A DNA stretch of 17,111 nt from CAWHPS01 sp963831235 (GTDB lineage Bacteria; Fibrobacterota; OXYB2-FULL-49-7; JAEUSG01). The position numbers were made by a program, and so were the translations under genes. Below the pieces are notes generated by a model, which made no database searches, was not told where the DNA came from, and was given only the letters and a program-made list of their open reading frames with translations. Below, piece after piece: positions 7,177 to 14,465 of this stretch (positions within the stretch are counted from its first letter, which is position 1; each line of letters starts with the position of its first letter). The stretch spans positions 1 through 17,111 of the forward strand of contig CAWHPS010000051.1 in the NCBI GenBank assembly GCA_963831235.1, read 5' to 3'.

Positions 7177-7206
7177 TTGACTTGATATGCTTTAAAAAAA
7201 TATAAT
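7177..7206 (+). promoter_or_regulatory. Near-consensus sigma70 promoter of gnd and the following genes
   Basis: TTGACT (7177-7182, 5/6) and TATAAT (7201-7206, 6/6) are separated by 18 bases. The predicted start near 7213 leaves a leader of about 54 bases before ATG 7267, which is preceded by AGGAGG. It is the best promoter match I found in the window. Confidence 0.65.
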
Positions 7207-7228
7207 TTAAGACTTGAAATTAATGCAA
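7199..7228 (-). promoter_or_regulatory. Possible divergent promoter of rpe
   Basis: On the minus strand TTGCAT (7228-7223) and TATATT (7204-7199) are 18 bases apart. The -10 box overlaps that of the gnd promoter on the other strand, so the two genes may compete for polymerase or be co-regulated. The -35 match is poor (3/6). Confidence 0.3.
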
Positions 7229-7266
7229 AATACTTAATTTATACGATTTTATTTTAGGAGGAAAAA

Positions 7267-8727
7267 ATGGCTGATGAAAAATGCGATATCGGGCTTGTGG
7301 GGCTTGCAGTAATGGGGCAGAACCTTGTACTCAACATGAATGATCATGGCTTTTCTGTTGCGGTCTTTAACAGGACTGTTTCAAAGGTCGATGATTTTAT
7401 GAATGCCGAAGCAAAGGGCAGGACAATTAAAGGCTGCCATTCAATAGAAGAACTTGTAAGTAGTCTTAAAAGTCCTCGCCGCGTTATGCTTATGGTAAAA
7501 GCAGGCAGCACGGTTGATGATTTTATAAACCAGCTTCTTCCATACCTTGAAAAGGGCGATATAATAATCGACGGCGGCAACTCACATTTTCCAGATTCCA
7601 TCAGGCGCACAAAAACTTTGGCCGAGAAGGGTATTCTTTTTATTGGCACAGGTGTATCTGGTGGTGAAGAGGGTGCGCGTCGAGGACCGTCAATCATGCC
7701 CGGTGGAAATCCTGCTGCATGGCCTCATGTAAAGCCGATTTTCCAGGCAATATCAGCCAAGGTTGAAGACGGCTCACCATGTTGCGACTGGGTGGGCGAG
7801 GATGGGGCAGGGCATTATGTCAAGATGACGCACAATGGCATAGAATATGGCGACATGCAGCTTATTTGCGAGGCTTACCAGCTTATGAAGCTTGGGCTTG
7901 GCATGAGCGGCGATGAAATGCACAAGGTACTGACACAGTGGAACAAAGGCGAACTTGACAGCTATCTTATAGAAATCACCCGCGACATTCTGGGCTTCAA
8001 AGACGAAGACGGCAAACCGCTTGTAGAAAAGATACTGGACACTGCAGGCCAGAAAGGCACCGGAAAGTGGACGAGTGTCAGTGCCCTTGATCTGGGTATC
8101 CCTCTCACATTAGTAAGCGAAGCGGTTTTTGCGCGTTGTCTTTCCGCAATCAAGGACGAACGGGTAACAGCTTCCAAGTCACTCAAAGGCCCAAAACCCA
8201 AAATAGCCGGAGTCTCAAAAACAGCATTTGTAAAAGATCTTGAAAAAGCCCTATATGCCTCGAAAATAGTTTCATACGCCCAGGGGTTTATGCTTATGCG
8301 CGAGGCTGCCAAAGAATTCAAATGGAAGCTCAATTATGGCGAGATTGCTCTTATGTGGCGCGGTGGCTGCATTATTCGCAGCCGTTTCTTAACTAAAATC
8401 AAGGCTGCATTTGATAAAAATCCTGAGTTGTCAAATTTATTGCTTGACGACTTTTTCAAGAAGATAATCAACAAGTACCAGGAGTCCTGGCGCAATGTGG
8501 TGGCAAAGGCCACTAAAGCTGGAATTCCGGTGCCAGCCTTTTCAACTGCGCTTGCCTTTTTTGACGGCTACCGCAGCGCAAGACTGCCAGCAAACCTTCT
8601 CCAGGCCCAGCGGGATTATTTTGGTGCGCATACTTATGAACGCACTGATAAACCACGCGGCGAGTTTTTTCATACGAACTGGACTGGGCGTGGCGGAAAT
8701 ATAGCGGCTTCAGTTTATAAAGCGTAA
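7267..8727 (+). CDS. gnd: 6-phosphogluconate dehydrogenase, decarboxylating
   Basis: Oxidises 6-phospho-D-gluconate to D-ribulose-5-phosphate and CO2 with NAD(P)+, the last oxidative step of the pentose phosphate pathway. 486 residues, the long (about 470-480) form. Rossmann motif GLAVMGQNL (12-20) and NRT (35-37), the residues that contact the NADP 2'-phosphate, are present. So are GTGVSGGEEGARRGPSIMPG (127-146) and the active site GHYVKMTHNGIEYGDMQ (182-198) with K186, N190 and E193. A strong AGGAGG precedes the ATG. It lies head of a plus-strand run with the sugar-acid genes uxaE, SDR and larA-like, and divergent from rpe. A 15-bp palindrome starts at its stop codon. Confidence 0.97.
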   Translation: MADEKCDIGLVGLAVMGQNLVLNMNDHGFSVAVFNRTVSKVDDFMNAEAKGRTIKGCHSIEELVSSLKSPRRVMLMVKAGSTVDDFINQLLPYLEKGDIIIDGGNSHFPDSIRRTKTLAEKGILFIGTGVSGGEEGARRGPSIMPGGNPAAWPHVKPIFQAISAKVEDGSPCCDWVGEDGAGHYVKMTHNGIEYGDMQLICEAYQLMKLGLGMSGDEMHKVLTQWNKGELDSYLIEITRDILGFKDEDGKPLVEKILDTAGQKGTGKWTSVSALDLGIPLTLVSEAVFARCLSAIKDERVTASKSLKGPKPKIAGVSKTAFVKDLEKALYASKIVSYAQGFMLMREAAKEFKWKLNYGEIALMWRGGCIIRSRFLTKIKAAFDKNPELSNLLLDDFFKKIINKYQESWRNVVAKATKAGIPVPAFSTALAFFDGYRSARLPANLLQAQRDYFGAHTYERTDKPRGEFFHTNWTGRGGNIAASVYKA

Positions 8728-8780
8728 ACCTCACCCCCCGACCCCCTCTCCATTCTAAAAAGAATGGAGAGGGGGAGGGA
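8726..8780. repeat. GC-rich palindromic repeat, copy 1
   Basis: CCCCCTCTCCATTCT (8742-8756) and its exact complement (8761-8775) form a 15-bp stem with loop AAAA. The left flank AAACCTCACCCCCCGA (8726-8741) matches, in reverse complement, the right flank of the copy at 14466-14530, which shows a shared repeat family. It fills the gap between gnd and the epimerase gene. No T-run follows the stem, so it is not an ordinary terminator but could act as an mRNA stability hairpin or attenuator. Confidence 0.8.
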
Positions 8781-8805
8781 AGAACGAATATTTAAAAAGG
8801 ACATT

Positions 8806-10314
8806 ATGCCAACTCTTGAGAATATTTCAAAGGCAATTGGTGTTGGACGAACTGGGATTGAAAAAATCGATGGTGTTTATCTTTCTTCGATTCAGGAAAT
8901 TGATGGGGCGTATGTTTTTATCAGCCGGCTCAATAATAAAAAATGTCTGATTGCAGGACCATCTGAAACAGCGGGCAACAGGTTTGATGGTCAGTGGATG
9001 GGAAATATAAAGGTCTGCCCGATGACTGCCTGTAATGCAGCTGCGCTTCGGGCGCTTTTTCCATTTACAGCCCCTTCTTCTATTGGCAAGCGAGTCTCAT
9101 TTGGCACTGGCGACAGGGTAGGCTCGGCAACGCCGGGACATATACGTGCTTTCAGGAAATTCGAGGTTTTTCCGGTACTAGCACAGCAGTCAATGCGCGA
9201 GATGGGCCGCACAGGACGCACACCACAGGATGTTATTGACGATGCAACCTTCGGGGTGTTTCAGGAGGGATGGAACAAGGGATATGCTGCTGATGCGGAT
9301 CATATAAAAACAGTTGAAGAGGCATTGAGCTGCTTTAGAATTGGTTTTACAATGTTCACCATTGATGCGGCTGATCATATTAATAAAAAAGGCGTATATC
9401 TTTCTGATGCGGATTCTATCCGTGATTTGAATTCTTCTGCTGAAGCTGCTGTGCTTAAAACCTTATATGTTGGAAAAACCGTGGCCCTTGAGGAAAAAGG
9501 GGTCAAAGTTGAGTTTTCTTTTACTGAAGGCGATCTGGGCCGTGCAATTGCGACATACGGAAAGGCAATCGGCCATATGGTCTCAGTTTGGGAGGCCTTG
9601 AAAAAAGAAGCTGGTAAAAAGGATTTTGATTTTGAGGTGTCGGTTGATGAAACCGAGACGGATACCTTGCCTAAGGACCATTATTTTGTGGCAAGCGAGC
9701 TTAAGAGGCGCGGTGTGGCCTTCAGGAGCCTTGCACCTAAATTCGTTGGCCAGTTCCAGAAGGGCATTGATTACATAGGCGATATTGTTGAATTTGAAAA
9801 GCAGTTTGCGGTACACGCCCTAATTGCAAGGAAATGCGGGGGTTACAAGATTTCAGTTCATTCAGGCTCAGATAAGTTCAAGGTTTTTCCAATTGTCGGG
9901 CAATATACGCAGGGATATTTCCACGGCAAGACCGCCGGTACCTCGTGGCTTGAGGCCGTACGTGTGGCTTCGGTAAAAGCGCCGGGCCTTTACCGAAGGA
10001 TGCATGCCTTTGCGCTTACAAGATTTGAAGAAGACAGAAAATCTTATCATGTAACAACAGATCTCGATAAAATACCTCTACTTGACCAAATGAAAGATGC
10101 TGACCTGCCGCAGCTTCTTGACATGGTTGATTCCCGCCAACTCATGCACATAACTTATGGATCCATATTGTCAACACGGGACAAGTCCGGAGGATATCTT
10201 TTCAGGGATGAATTGTTCAGTGTGCTGGATAAGCACGAAGAATTGCATTATGAATTTCTGTCAAGGCATATGGAGCGGCACATGGATCTTCTCGGCTTGA
10301 TTCGGATTGTTTAA
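8806..10314 (+). CDS. uxaE: Tagaturonate/fructuronate epimerase (UxaE family)
   Basis: UxaE, first described in Thermotoga, interconverts D-tagaturonate and D-fructuronate, letting galacturonate enter the glucuronate branch. 502 residues from ATG 8806, with AAGGA upstream. An in-frame ATG at 8764 lies inside the palindrome and adds 14 implausible residues. Segments I recognise from the family: SFGTGDR (98-104), TPGHIRAF (109-116), AQQSMRE (126-132), TGRTPQDVIDDATFGVFQEG (136-155), DADH (163-166), EVSVDETETDT (277-287), KISVHSGSDKF (348-358), KTAGTS (375-380) and HITYGSIL (448-455). The several His/Asp/Glu residues fit a metal-dependent barrel-type epimerase, but I cannot say which bind metal. 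The C-terminus has a His cluster (477-492). Just downstream are an SDR and a LarA-like gene, which fits sugar-acid metabolism. A related acid substrate is possible. Confidence 0.83.
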   Translation: MPTLENISKAIGVGRTGIEKIDGVYLSSIQEIDGAYVFISRLNNKKCLIAGPSETAGNRFDGQWMGNIKVCPMTACNAAALRALFPFTAPSSIGKRVSFGTGDRVGSATPGHIRAFRKFEVFPVLAQQSMREMGRTGRTPQDVIDDATFGVFQEGWNKGYAADADHIKTVEEALSCFRIGFTMFTIDAADHINKKGVYLSDADSIRDLNSSAEAAVLKTLYVGKTVALEEKGVKVEFSFTEGDLGRAIATYGKAIGHMVSVWEALKKEAGKKDFDFEVSVDETETDTLPKDHYFVASELKRRGVAFRSLAPKFVGQFQKGIDYIGDIVEFEKQFAVHALIARKCGGYKISVHSGSDKFKVFPIVGQYTQGYFHGKTAGTSWLEAVRVASVKAPGLYRRMHAFALTRFEEDRKSYHVTTDLDKIPLLDQMKDADLPQLLDMVDSRQLMHITYGSILSTRDKSGGYLFRDELFSVLDKHEELHYEFLSRHMERHMDLLGLIRIV

Positions 10315-10339
10315 CATTCATATCATTTAGGAGGGTAAA

Positions 10340-11152
10340 ATGAGCTATCTTGAACAAATGTTCGGTTTATCAGGAAAGACCGCTGTTGTAACCGGTGGTG
10401 GAGGGGTTCTTTGCAGTCAGATGGCGTCAGCCCTCTGCAAAGCCGGCGCAAATGTTATACTTTGGGACATAAGACAGGAAGCACTCGACGAAAAGGTTGC
10501 TAAAATCCAGGCTGAGTGCGGAGATAAAAAAAAGGCCACATCAGTTCAGGTTGACCTTATGAACGAGGAATCCATAAAGAAAGCCCTTGAAGCTTCAATT
10601 AAAATATTTGGGAAGGTTGATATATTGCTTAACGGCGCGGGCGGCAACAAGGGAAAGTCCACTCTGCAGGACGTAAAAGCCGAGGATGTTGAATTTGTGC
10701 TTAAACTTAATCTTCTGGCAGGATGTATTCTGCCGGTCAAGCATTTTTCCAAATATTGGATTGATTCCAAGATCAAGGGTTGCATACTTAATATCGCTTC
10801 AATGGCATCGTTTAATCCTCTTTCAGGCGTATATGCTTATTCAGCAGCCAAGGCCGCGGTGCTAAATCAGACAATAGCCCAGGCCAAAGAACTTGCACCT
10901 TTCGGAATAAGGGCCAATGCAATCGCCCCCGGATTCATTATTGCAGACCAGAACCGTGCTCTCATGTTAAATCCGGATGGATCCGTTACGCCTCGTGGTC
11001 AGGCGGTTCTTGCGCATACTCCTTATGGCCGTTTTGGCGATGCCGAAGAAATGATGGGCGCAGTCCTTTTTCTTGTATCCGACAAGGCTGCAAGTTTTGT
11101 TTCAGGCATTACAGTGCCGGTTGACGGTGGTTATCTGGCTTTTAATATTTAA
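10340..11152 (+). CDS. SDR oxidoreductase, probably mannonate/fructuronate reductase type
   Basis: Short-chain dehydrogenase/reductase of 270 residues. Rossmann motif at 18-25 (TGGGGVLC), D43 at the end of the second strand (favours NAD(H)), NGAGG (98-102), and the catalytic triad S154, Y167, K171 in YSAAK. C-terminal PVDGGYLAFNI is typical of the classical SDR end. The TGGGGVL and NGAGGN variants resemble the SDRs annotated as D-mannonate oxidoreductase (fructuronate reductase), an alternative to the UxuB family. Together with uxaE next door this supports fructuronate + NADH to D-mannonate, but the substrate is inferred. Oddity: the third glycine of the cofactor motif is Cys25. GGAGGG lies 4 bases before the ATG. 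The gene starts 25 bases after uxaE and ends 23 before the LarA-like gene, so it is in one operon. Confidence 0.85.
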   Translation: MSYLEQMFGLSGKTAVVTGGGGVLCSQMASALCKAGANVILWDIRQEALDEKVAKIQAECGDKKKATSVQVDLMNEESIKKALEASIKIFGKVDILLNGAGGNKGKSTLQDVKAEDVEFVLKLNLLAGCILPVKHFSKYWIDSKIKGCILNIASMASFNPLSGVYAYSAAKAAVLNQTIAQAKELAPFGIRANAIAPGFIIADQNRALMLNPDGSVTPRGQAVLAHTPYGRFGDAEEMMGAVLFLVSDKAASFVSGITVPVDGGYLAFNI

Positions 11153-11175
11153 TCAACGTTTGGAGGCTTCTTTAA

Positions 11176-12444
11176 ATGATCATAGGTCATGGCAAAAAAG
11201 GCAATAAACTATCTGAAAGTGAAGTTTGCGATATATTCAGGAAAGCGGTTGACACCGGTACCTTTAAAGGCAGGAAGGTGCTTGCCGTGTTCCCGGATCA
11301 TACCCGTTCCGGCCCGGTGCCAATATTCTTCCGGGCTTTTTGCGATATTATCGGGGCCTCTGCTTCGAAGCTCGATTTTCTGATTGCCCTTGGAACACAT
11401 CAGCCAATGACGGATGAAATGATTCACGAGCACCTTGGTGTAACAGGGGAGGAGCTCAAAGGAAAATACAACAAGTTCGGGATATTCAACCATGCATTTG
11501 ATAATCCAACCGAGAATATAAAGGTTGGTACATTAACAAAGTCTGATACCATGCGAATCAGTTCCGGTCTTATGAATGAGGATGTGCCTGTTGAGATTAA
11601 CAAGCGAGTCCTTGATTACGATATTCTTGCAATCTGCGGCCCTGTTTTTCCGCATGAGGTCGTGGGCTTTTCAGGCGGCAACAAGTATCTTTTTCCCGGC
11701 ATTGCAGCTGCTGAGGTCATAAACTTTTTTCACTGGCTCGGGGCATTAATCACAAATCCAAAAGTCATCGGCAATAAGATGACCTCGGTCCGTAGTGTTG
11801 TTGAAACTTGCGCTGACATGGTAAAGAAACCCAAGTTCGCATTCTGTTATGTTGTTGATCACGGTGACATTGCGGGCCTTTATGCTGCGGAAGCAAAGGA
11901 AGCCTGGAGCGCTGCTGCTGATCTTTCAAATGAACTGCATATCTGCTATAAAGACAAACCTTACAAAACCGTTCTCTCCTGCGCTCCCAAGATGTACGAT
12001 GATATCTGGACAGCCGGCAAGTGTATGTACAAACTTGAGCCAATAGTGGCTGATGGGGGCACACTTATTATTTATGCGCCTCATGTAACAGAGGTTTCCT
12101 ATACACATGGAAAAGTATTGGACAAGATAGGCTATCATACGCGTGACTATTTTGCAAAACAGATGGACAAGTTTCAAGGTGTGCCAAGAGGTGTCATTGC
12201 CCATTCAACGCATGTGCGCGGCATAGGGACATTTGAAAACGGGGTTGAAAAGCCGCGGGTAAACGTGATTCTTGCAACCGGTATTTCAGAAGAACGGTGT
12301 AAAAAGATTAATCTTGGGTACATGGATCCTGATAAGATCAACCTTGACGACTATAAAAACAAGGAAGATGAAGGAATCCTCTTTGTTGCCAAGGCAGGGG
12401 AGATGCTGTATAAGCTTAAAGACGGGCCTGAGTGGCAGAGATAA
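11176..12444 (+). CDS. LarA-family nickel-dependent 2-hydroxyacid racemase/epimerase
   Basis: 422 residues, the size of Lactiplantibacillus LarA (424). LarA uses a covalently bound nickel-pincer nucleotide to remove and return hydride at C2 of a hydroxyacid. By spacing I align D41 and R44 (DHTR; LarA D72/R75, substrate), H75 (GTHQP; LarA H108, acid/base), H160 (PHEVVG; H174, acid/base), K170 (GGNKYLFPG; K184, cofactor link) and H186 (FFHW; H200, nickel ligand). K282 is the likely K298. So the enzyme looks active. LarA superfamily members act on lactate, malate, phenyllactate, hydroxyglutarate and D-gluconate (GntE, giving D-mannonate). The operon, with a mannonate-type SDR and uxaE, favours a sugar acid, with gluconate/mannonate the best guess. 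TGGAGG precedes the ATG. No larB, larC or larE lies in this window, and the cofactor must be made elsewhere. Confidence 0.88.
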   Translation: MIIGHGKKGNKLSESEVCDIFRKAVDTGTFKGRKVLAVFPDHTRSGPVPIFFRAFCDIIGASASKLDFLIALGTHQPMTDEMIHEHLGVTGEELKGKYNKFGIFNHAFDNPTENIKVGTLTKSDTMRISSGLMNEDVPVEINKRVLDYDILAICGPVFPHEVVGFSGGNKYLFPGIAAAEVINFFHWLGALITNPKVIGNKMTSVRSVVETCADMVKKPKFAFCYVVDHGDIAGLYAAEAKEAWSAAADLSNELHICYKDKPYKTVLSCAPKMYDDIWTAGKCMYKLEPIVADGGTLIIYAPHVTEVSYTHGKVLDKIGYHTRDYFAKQMDKFQGVPRGVIAHSTHVRGIGTFENGVEKPRVNVILATGISEERCKKINLGYMDPDKINLDDYKNKEDEGILFVAKAGEMLYKLKDGPEWQR

Positions 12445-12457
12445 GCCCAAGCTTATC
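12440..12457 (+). terminator. Short hairpin at the end of the sugar-acid operon
   Basis: GATAAGC (12440-12446) and GCTTATC (12451-12457) form a perfect 7-bp stem with a 4-base loop, overlapping the stop codon of the LarA-like gene. No T-run follows directly (the first is about 17 bases on), so intrinsic termination is uncertain. The following 180 bases, to 12638, are AT-rich and I see no gene in them. A weak promoter match, TTGTGT (12604-12609) with TATTTT (12627-12632), lies before the next gene. Confidence 0.32.
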
Positions 12458-12638
12458 GGATTCGCTTCCATACTTTTTGCAGTTATCCAAACACAAACCA
12501 ATTTTTGTAACAGTATTAAGGCTTAATAGTCTTTAAAACAAGGCTATTTCATTAATATTTTATAAACACCCTTGGATAATTAAAATTAATTTAGATTTTA
12601 TGGTTGTGTTATTGAAATAAATTGATTATTTTCATACC

Positions 12639-13964
12639 ATGTTAAGATTAGTAGAAAAGAGTCTTTTCCATTGGATGCAGGATAACCCACGGAAACCTTT
12701 GATCATCAGAGGCGCAAGACAGGTTGGGAAAACTTTTACAATAAAAAAATTCGCACAGGATAATTTCAAAGATAACTGGATTCTCTTTGATTTTGAAAAA
12801 AATCGCAGCCTGCATAAAATATTTGCAGAAGACTTGAATATTGCCGCGGTAATAAGTCAGTTGGAAATTGCGGCCAATAAAAAAATTATTCCGGATTCCA
12901 CTCTCCTTATCTTTGATGAGATCCAAGCATGCCCAAGGGCGCTTTCCGCTCTACGTTATTTTTATGAGGAGTATCCAGGATTGCCCGTTGTGGCTGCTGG
13001 TTCGCTACTGGATTTTGCTTTGGAAGAATTCTCCTTTCCTGTGGGTAGGGTCAGTTTCCTTGAAATGAATCCCATGACTTTTGCGGAATTTTTATATGCC
13101 ATAGGGAAAGATATGCTGGCGGAACTGCTTTTTAAACCACCGGAAAAATTGCCGGACTCCGTCCACGATCTCCTGCTGAAACGGCTTCGGGATTATATGA
13201 TGGTGGGCGGTATGCCCGAAGCGGTCTCTGTTTTTACTACAAAAGGCTCTATGCTTGACGTATTTTCAACGCAGGGCGAACTGGTTGAGTCTTATATAGG
13301 AGATTTCTCCAAATATGCTTCACGCGTGAACAGGGATTGTCTTGAAGCAGTACTGCGGGGCGTTGCTGCGTCTGTTGGGCGTCAGCTGAAATATACGCAT
13401 CTTGCAGAGGGACACTCTCTTTATTCCATTAAAAAAGCATTTCAACTGCTTGTGCGTGCGCGTGTAATTACCCCTGTCTATTCGGCAAGCCCTTCTGGTC
13501 TGCCACTTGGTGCGCAGAGTGATGCATCCACATTCAAAGCTGTGATGGTGGATATGGGGCTAATGCATCATCTTTGCGGATTAAACGCATCTACTGCACT
13601 GTCAGGGGAAGATTTGCTGTCAATCTATAACGGTGCGCTCGCCGAGCAGTTTGTGGGCCAGGAACTTCGAATCACCCAGGGTGGAGCACTTTATTACTGG
13701 TCGCGTAATGTCAGAAACAGCTCAGCCGAGGTGGATTATCTTACAGTGGTTGATGGGATCATAAGACCCTTGGAAGTAAAAAGCTGTTCTGAAGGACGGT
13801 TAAAAAGTCTGCATTTGCTTTTACAAACTTATACTAATTGCGGTAAAGGCCTGGTGTTTAACCAGGGCGTGTATGGTGAAATGGCATCTCAGAAAATTGA
13901 ATTTGCTCCGTTATATTATGTCTCGACGATTACGGGAAACAAACCCGAAACAAAGAATGGATAA
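12639..13964 (+). CDS. AAA_14/DUF4143 ATPase
   Basis: 441 residues of a widespread but poorly understood family, often in variable genomic regions. The N-terminal AAA+ domain has Walker A GARQVGKT (25-32), Walker B LLIFDE (89-94) and AAGSLLDF (119-126), a typical sensor segment, with PVGR (134-137). A winged-helix-like region follows around 225-280. The C-terminal DUF4143 half carries E-V-D (364-366) and E-V-K (379-381), the D...ExK spacing of PD-(D/E)XK nuclease folds, so it may be a nuclease or a relic of one. No clear Shine-Dalgarno; with the predicted promoter the mRNA would be almost leaderless. It stands alone, 194 bases after the LarA-like gene, and is not obviously linked to sugar metabolism. 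Family role unknown. Confidence 0.87.
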   Translation: MLRLVEKSLFHWMQDNPRKPLIIRGARQVGKTFTIKKFAQDNFKDNWILFDFEKNRSLHKIFAEDLNIAAVISQLEIAANKKIIPDSTLLIFDEIQACPRALSALRYFYEEYPGLPVVAAGSLLDFALEEFSFPVGRVSFLEMNPMTFAEFLYAIGKDMLAELLFKPPEKLPDSVHDLLLKRLRDYMMVGGMPEAVSVFTTKGSMLDVFSTQGELVESYIGDFSKYASRVNRDCLEAVLRGVAASVGRQLKYTHLAEGHSLYSIKKAFQLLVRARVITPVYSASPSGLPLGAQSDASTFKAVMVDMGLMHHLCGLNASTALSGEDLLSIYNGALAEQFVGQELRITQGGALYYWSRNVRNSSAEVDYLTVVDGIIRPLEVKSCSEGRLKSLHLLLQTYTNCGKGLVFNQGVYGEMASQKIEFAPLYYVSTITGNKPETKNG

Positions 13965-13966
13965 TA

Positions 13967-14059
13967 ACCATTGGTCTTGTTGATGCACTGAAAATTGCAA
14001 ATGAATATTACATATATGCCTATGATGTTTATGCTATAGAATGTGTGCTAAAAAGCTTC
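13967..14059 (+). pseudogene. Remnant of a PIN-domain (VapC-like) protein
   Basis: Directly after the DUF4143 gene, one frame off it, the DNA reads GLVDALKIANEYYIYAYDVY then AIECVLKS. The pattern A-L-x-I-A-x2-Y-x-I-Y-A-Y-D-x-Y-x2-E-C is the C-terminal part of many PIN-domain ribonuclease toxins, including the acidic YDxY site. The following segment, where PLLTLD is expected, does not match, and there is no upstream N-terminal half or start. The frame runs on to a TGA at 14144-14146 with unrelated sequence. So I read it as a degraded toxin gene. Assignment by motif memory only. Confidence 0.36.
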
Positions 14060-14104
14060 ATCATCCTCTATGATAACTTATTTGAATTAAACTTGTATTG
14101 CCGA

Positions 14105-14132
14105 TTGCCCTTTGAGAAACAATTATTATATC
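14105..14132 (+). promoter_or_regulatory. Possible promoter of the tRNA-Cys gene
   Basis: TTGCCC (14105-14110, 4/6) and TATATC (14127-14132, 4/6) are 16 bases apart, about 28 bases before the tRNA. A modest match in AT-rich DNA. Confidence 0.28.
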
Positions 14133-14159
14133 TTTTACCCGTTTGAAATATGGTAGAAC

Positions 14160-14232
14160 GGTGACATAGCCAAGCTGGTAAGGCAAAGGTCTGCAAAACC
14201 TTTATTCCCCGGTTCGACTCCGGGTGTCACCT
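14160..14232 (+). tRNA. tRNA-Cys (anticodon GCA)
   Basis: The acceptor arms GGTGACA (14160-14166) and TGTCACC (14225-14231) pair fully, followed by discriminator T14232, the identity base of tRNA-Cys. The D arm is closed by GCC/GGC. The anticodon arm AAGGT-CTGCAAA-ACCTT shows anticodon GCA, and the T arm is CCCGG-TTCGACT-CCGGG. The 3' CCA is not encoded and would be added by CCA-transferase. A strong terminator follows after 8 bases, so it is a single-gene transcript. Confidence 0.96.
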
Positions 14233-14240
14233 TAAAATAT

Positions 14241-14268
14241 AAAAACCCTCTATTGCGGAGGGTTTTTT
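14241..14268 (+). terminator. Intrinsic terminator of tRNA-Cys
   Basis: AAAAACCCTC (14241-14250) and GAGGGTTTTT (14258-14267) form a perfect 10-bp stem with a 7-base loop; the run of six T (14263-14268) completes a classical intrinsic terminator. The A-run on the left would allow it to work on the minus strand as well. Confidence 0.87.
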
Positions 14269-14314
14269 ATTTATGGTTAAAGGCAGGATTTGCAATCCAG
14301 GCATTCAATTAAGA

Positions 14315-14380
14315 CCCTCATCCCCCGCCCCTTCTCCCATCTGATAAAATAATTATAGATGGGAGAAGGGGAGAAAAAAA
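14315..14380. repeat. GC-rich palindromic repeat, copy 2
   Basis: CCCCTTCTCCCATCT (14328-14342) and its exact complement (14357-14371) form a 15-bp stem with a 14-base AT-rich loop. The left flank CCCTCATCCCCCGCC resembles the left flank of copy 1. It lies with copy 3 in the 357-base gap between tRNA-Cys and the convergent TPR gene; apart from the terminator and these repeats I see no gene in that gap. Confidence 0.78.
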
Positions 14381-14465
14381 GCGGATAGGGTATAACGAGA
14401 CATCATAAAATATTTCCTAATGAAATCAGACAATTTATGTATTGCTTTGCCATTTTAATTCTTCT

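Noticed and set aside
8764..8805. Earlier ATG for the UxaE-type gene giving 14 more residues
   Set aside because: It lies inside the right arm of the palindromic repeat and would add a purine-run peptide; ATG 8806 has AAGGA at good spacing and a family-like N-terminus.
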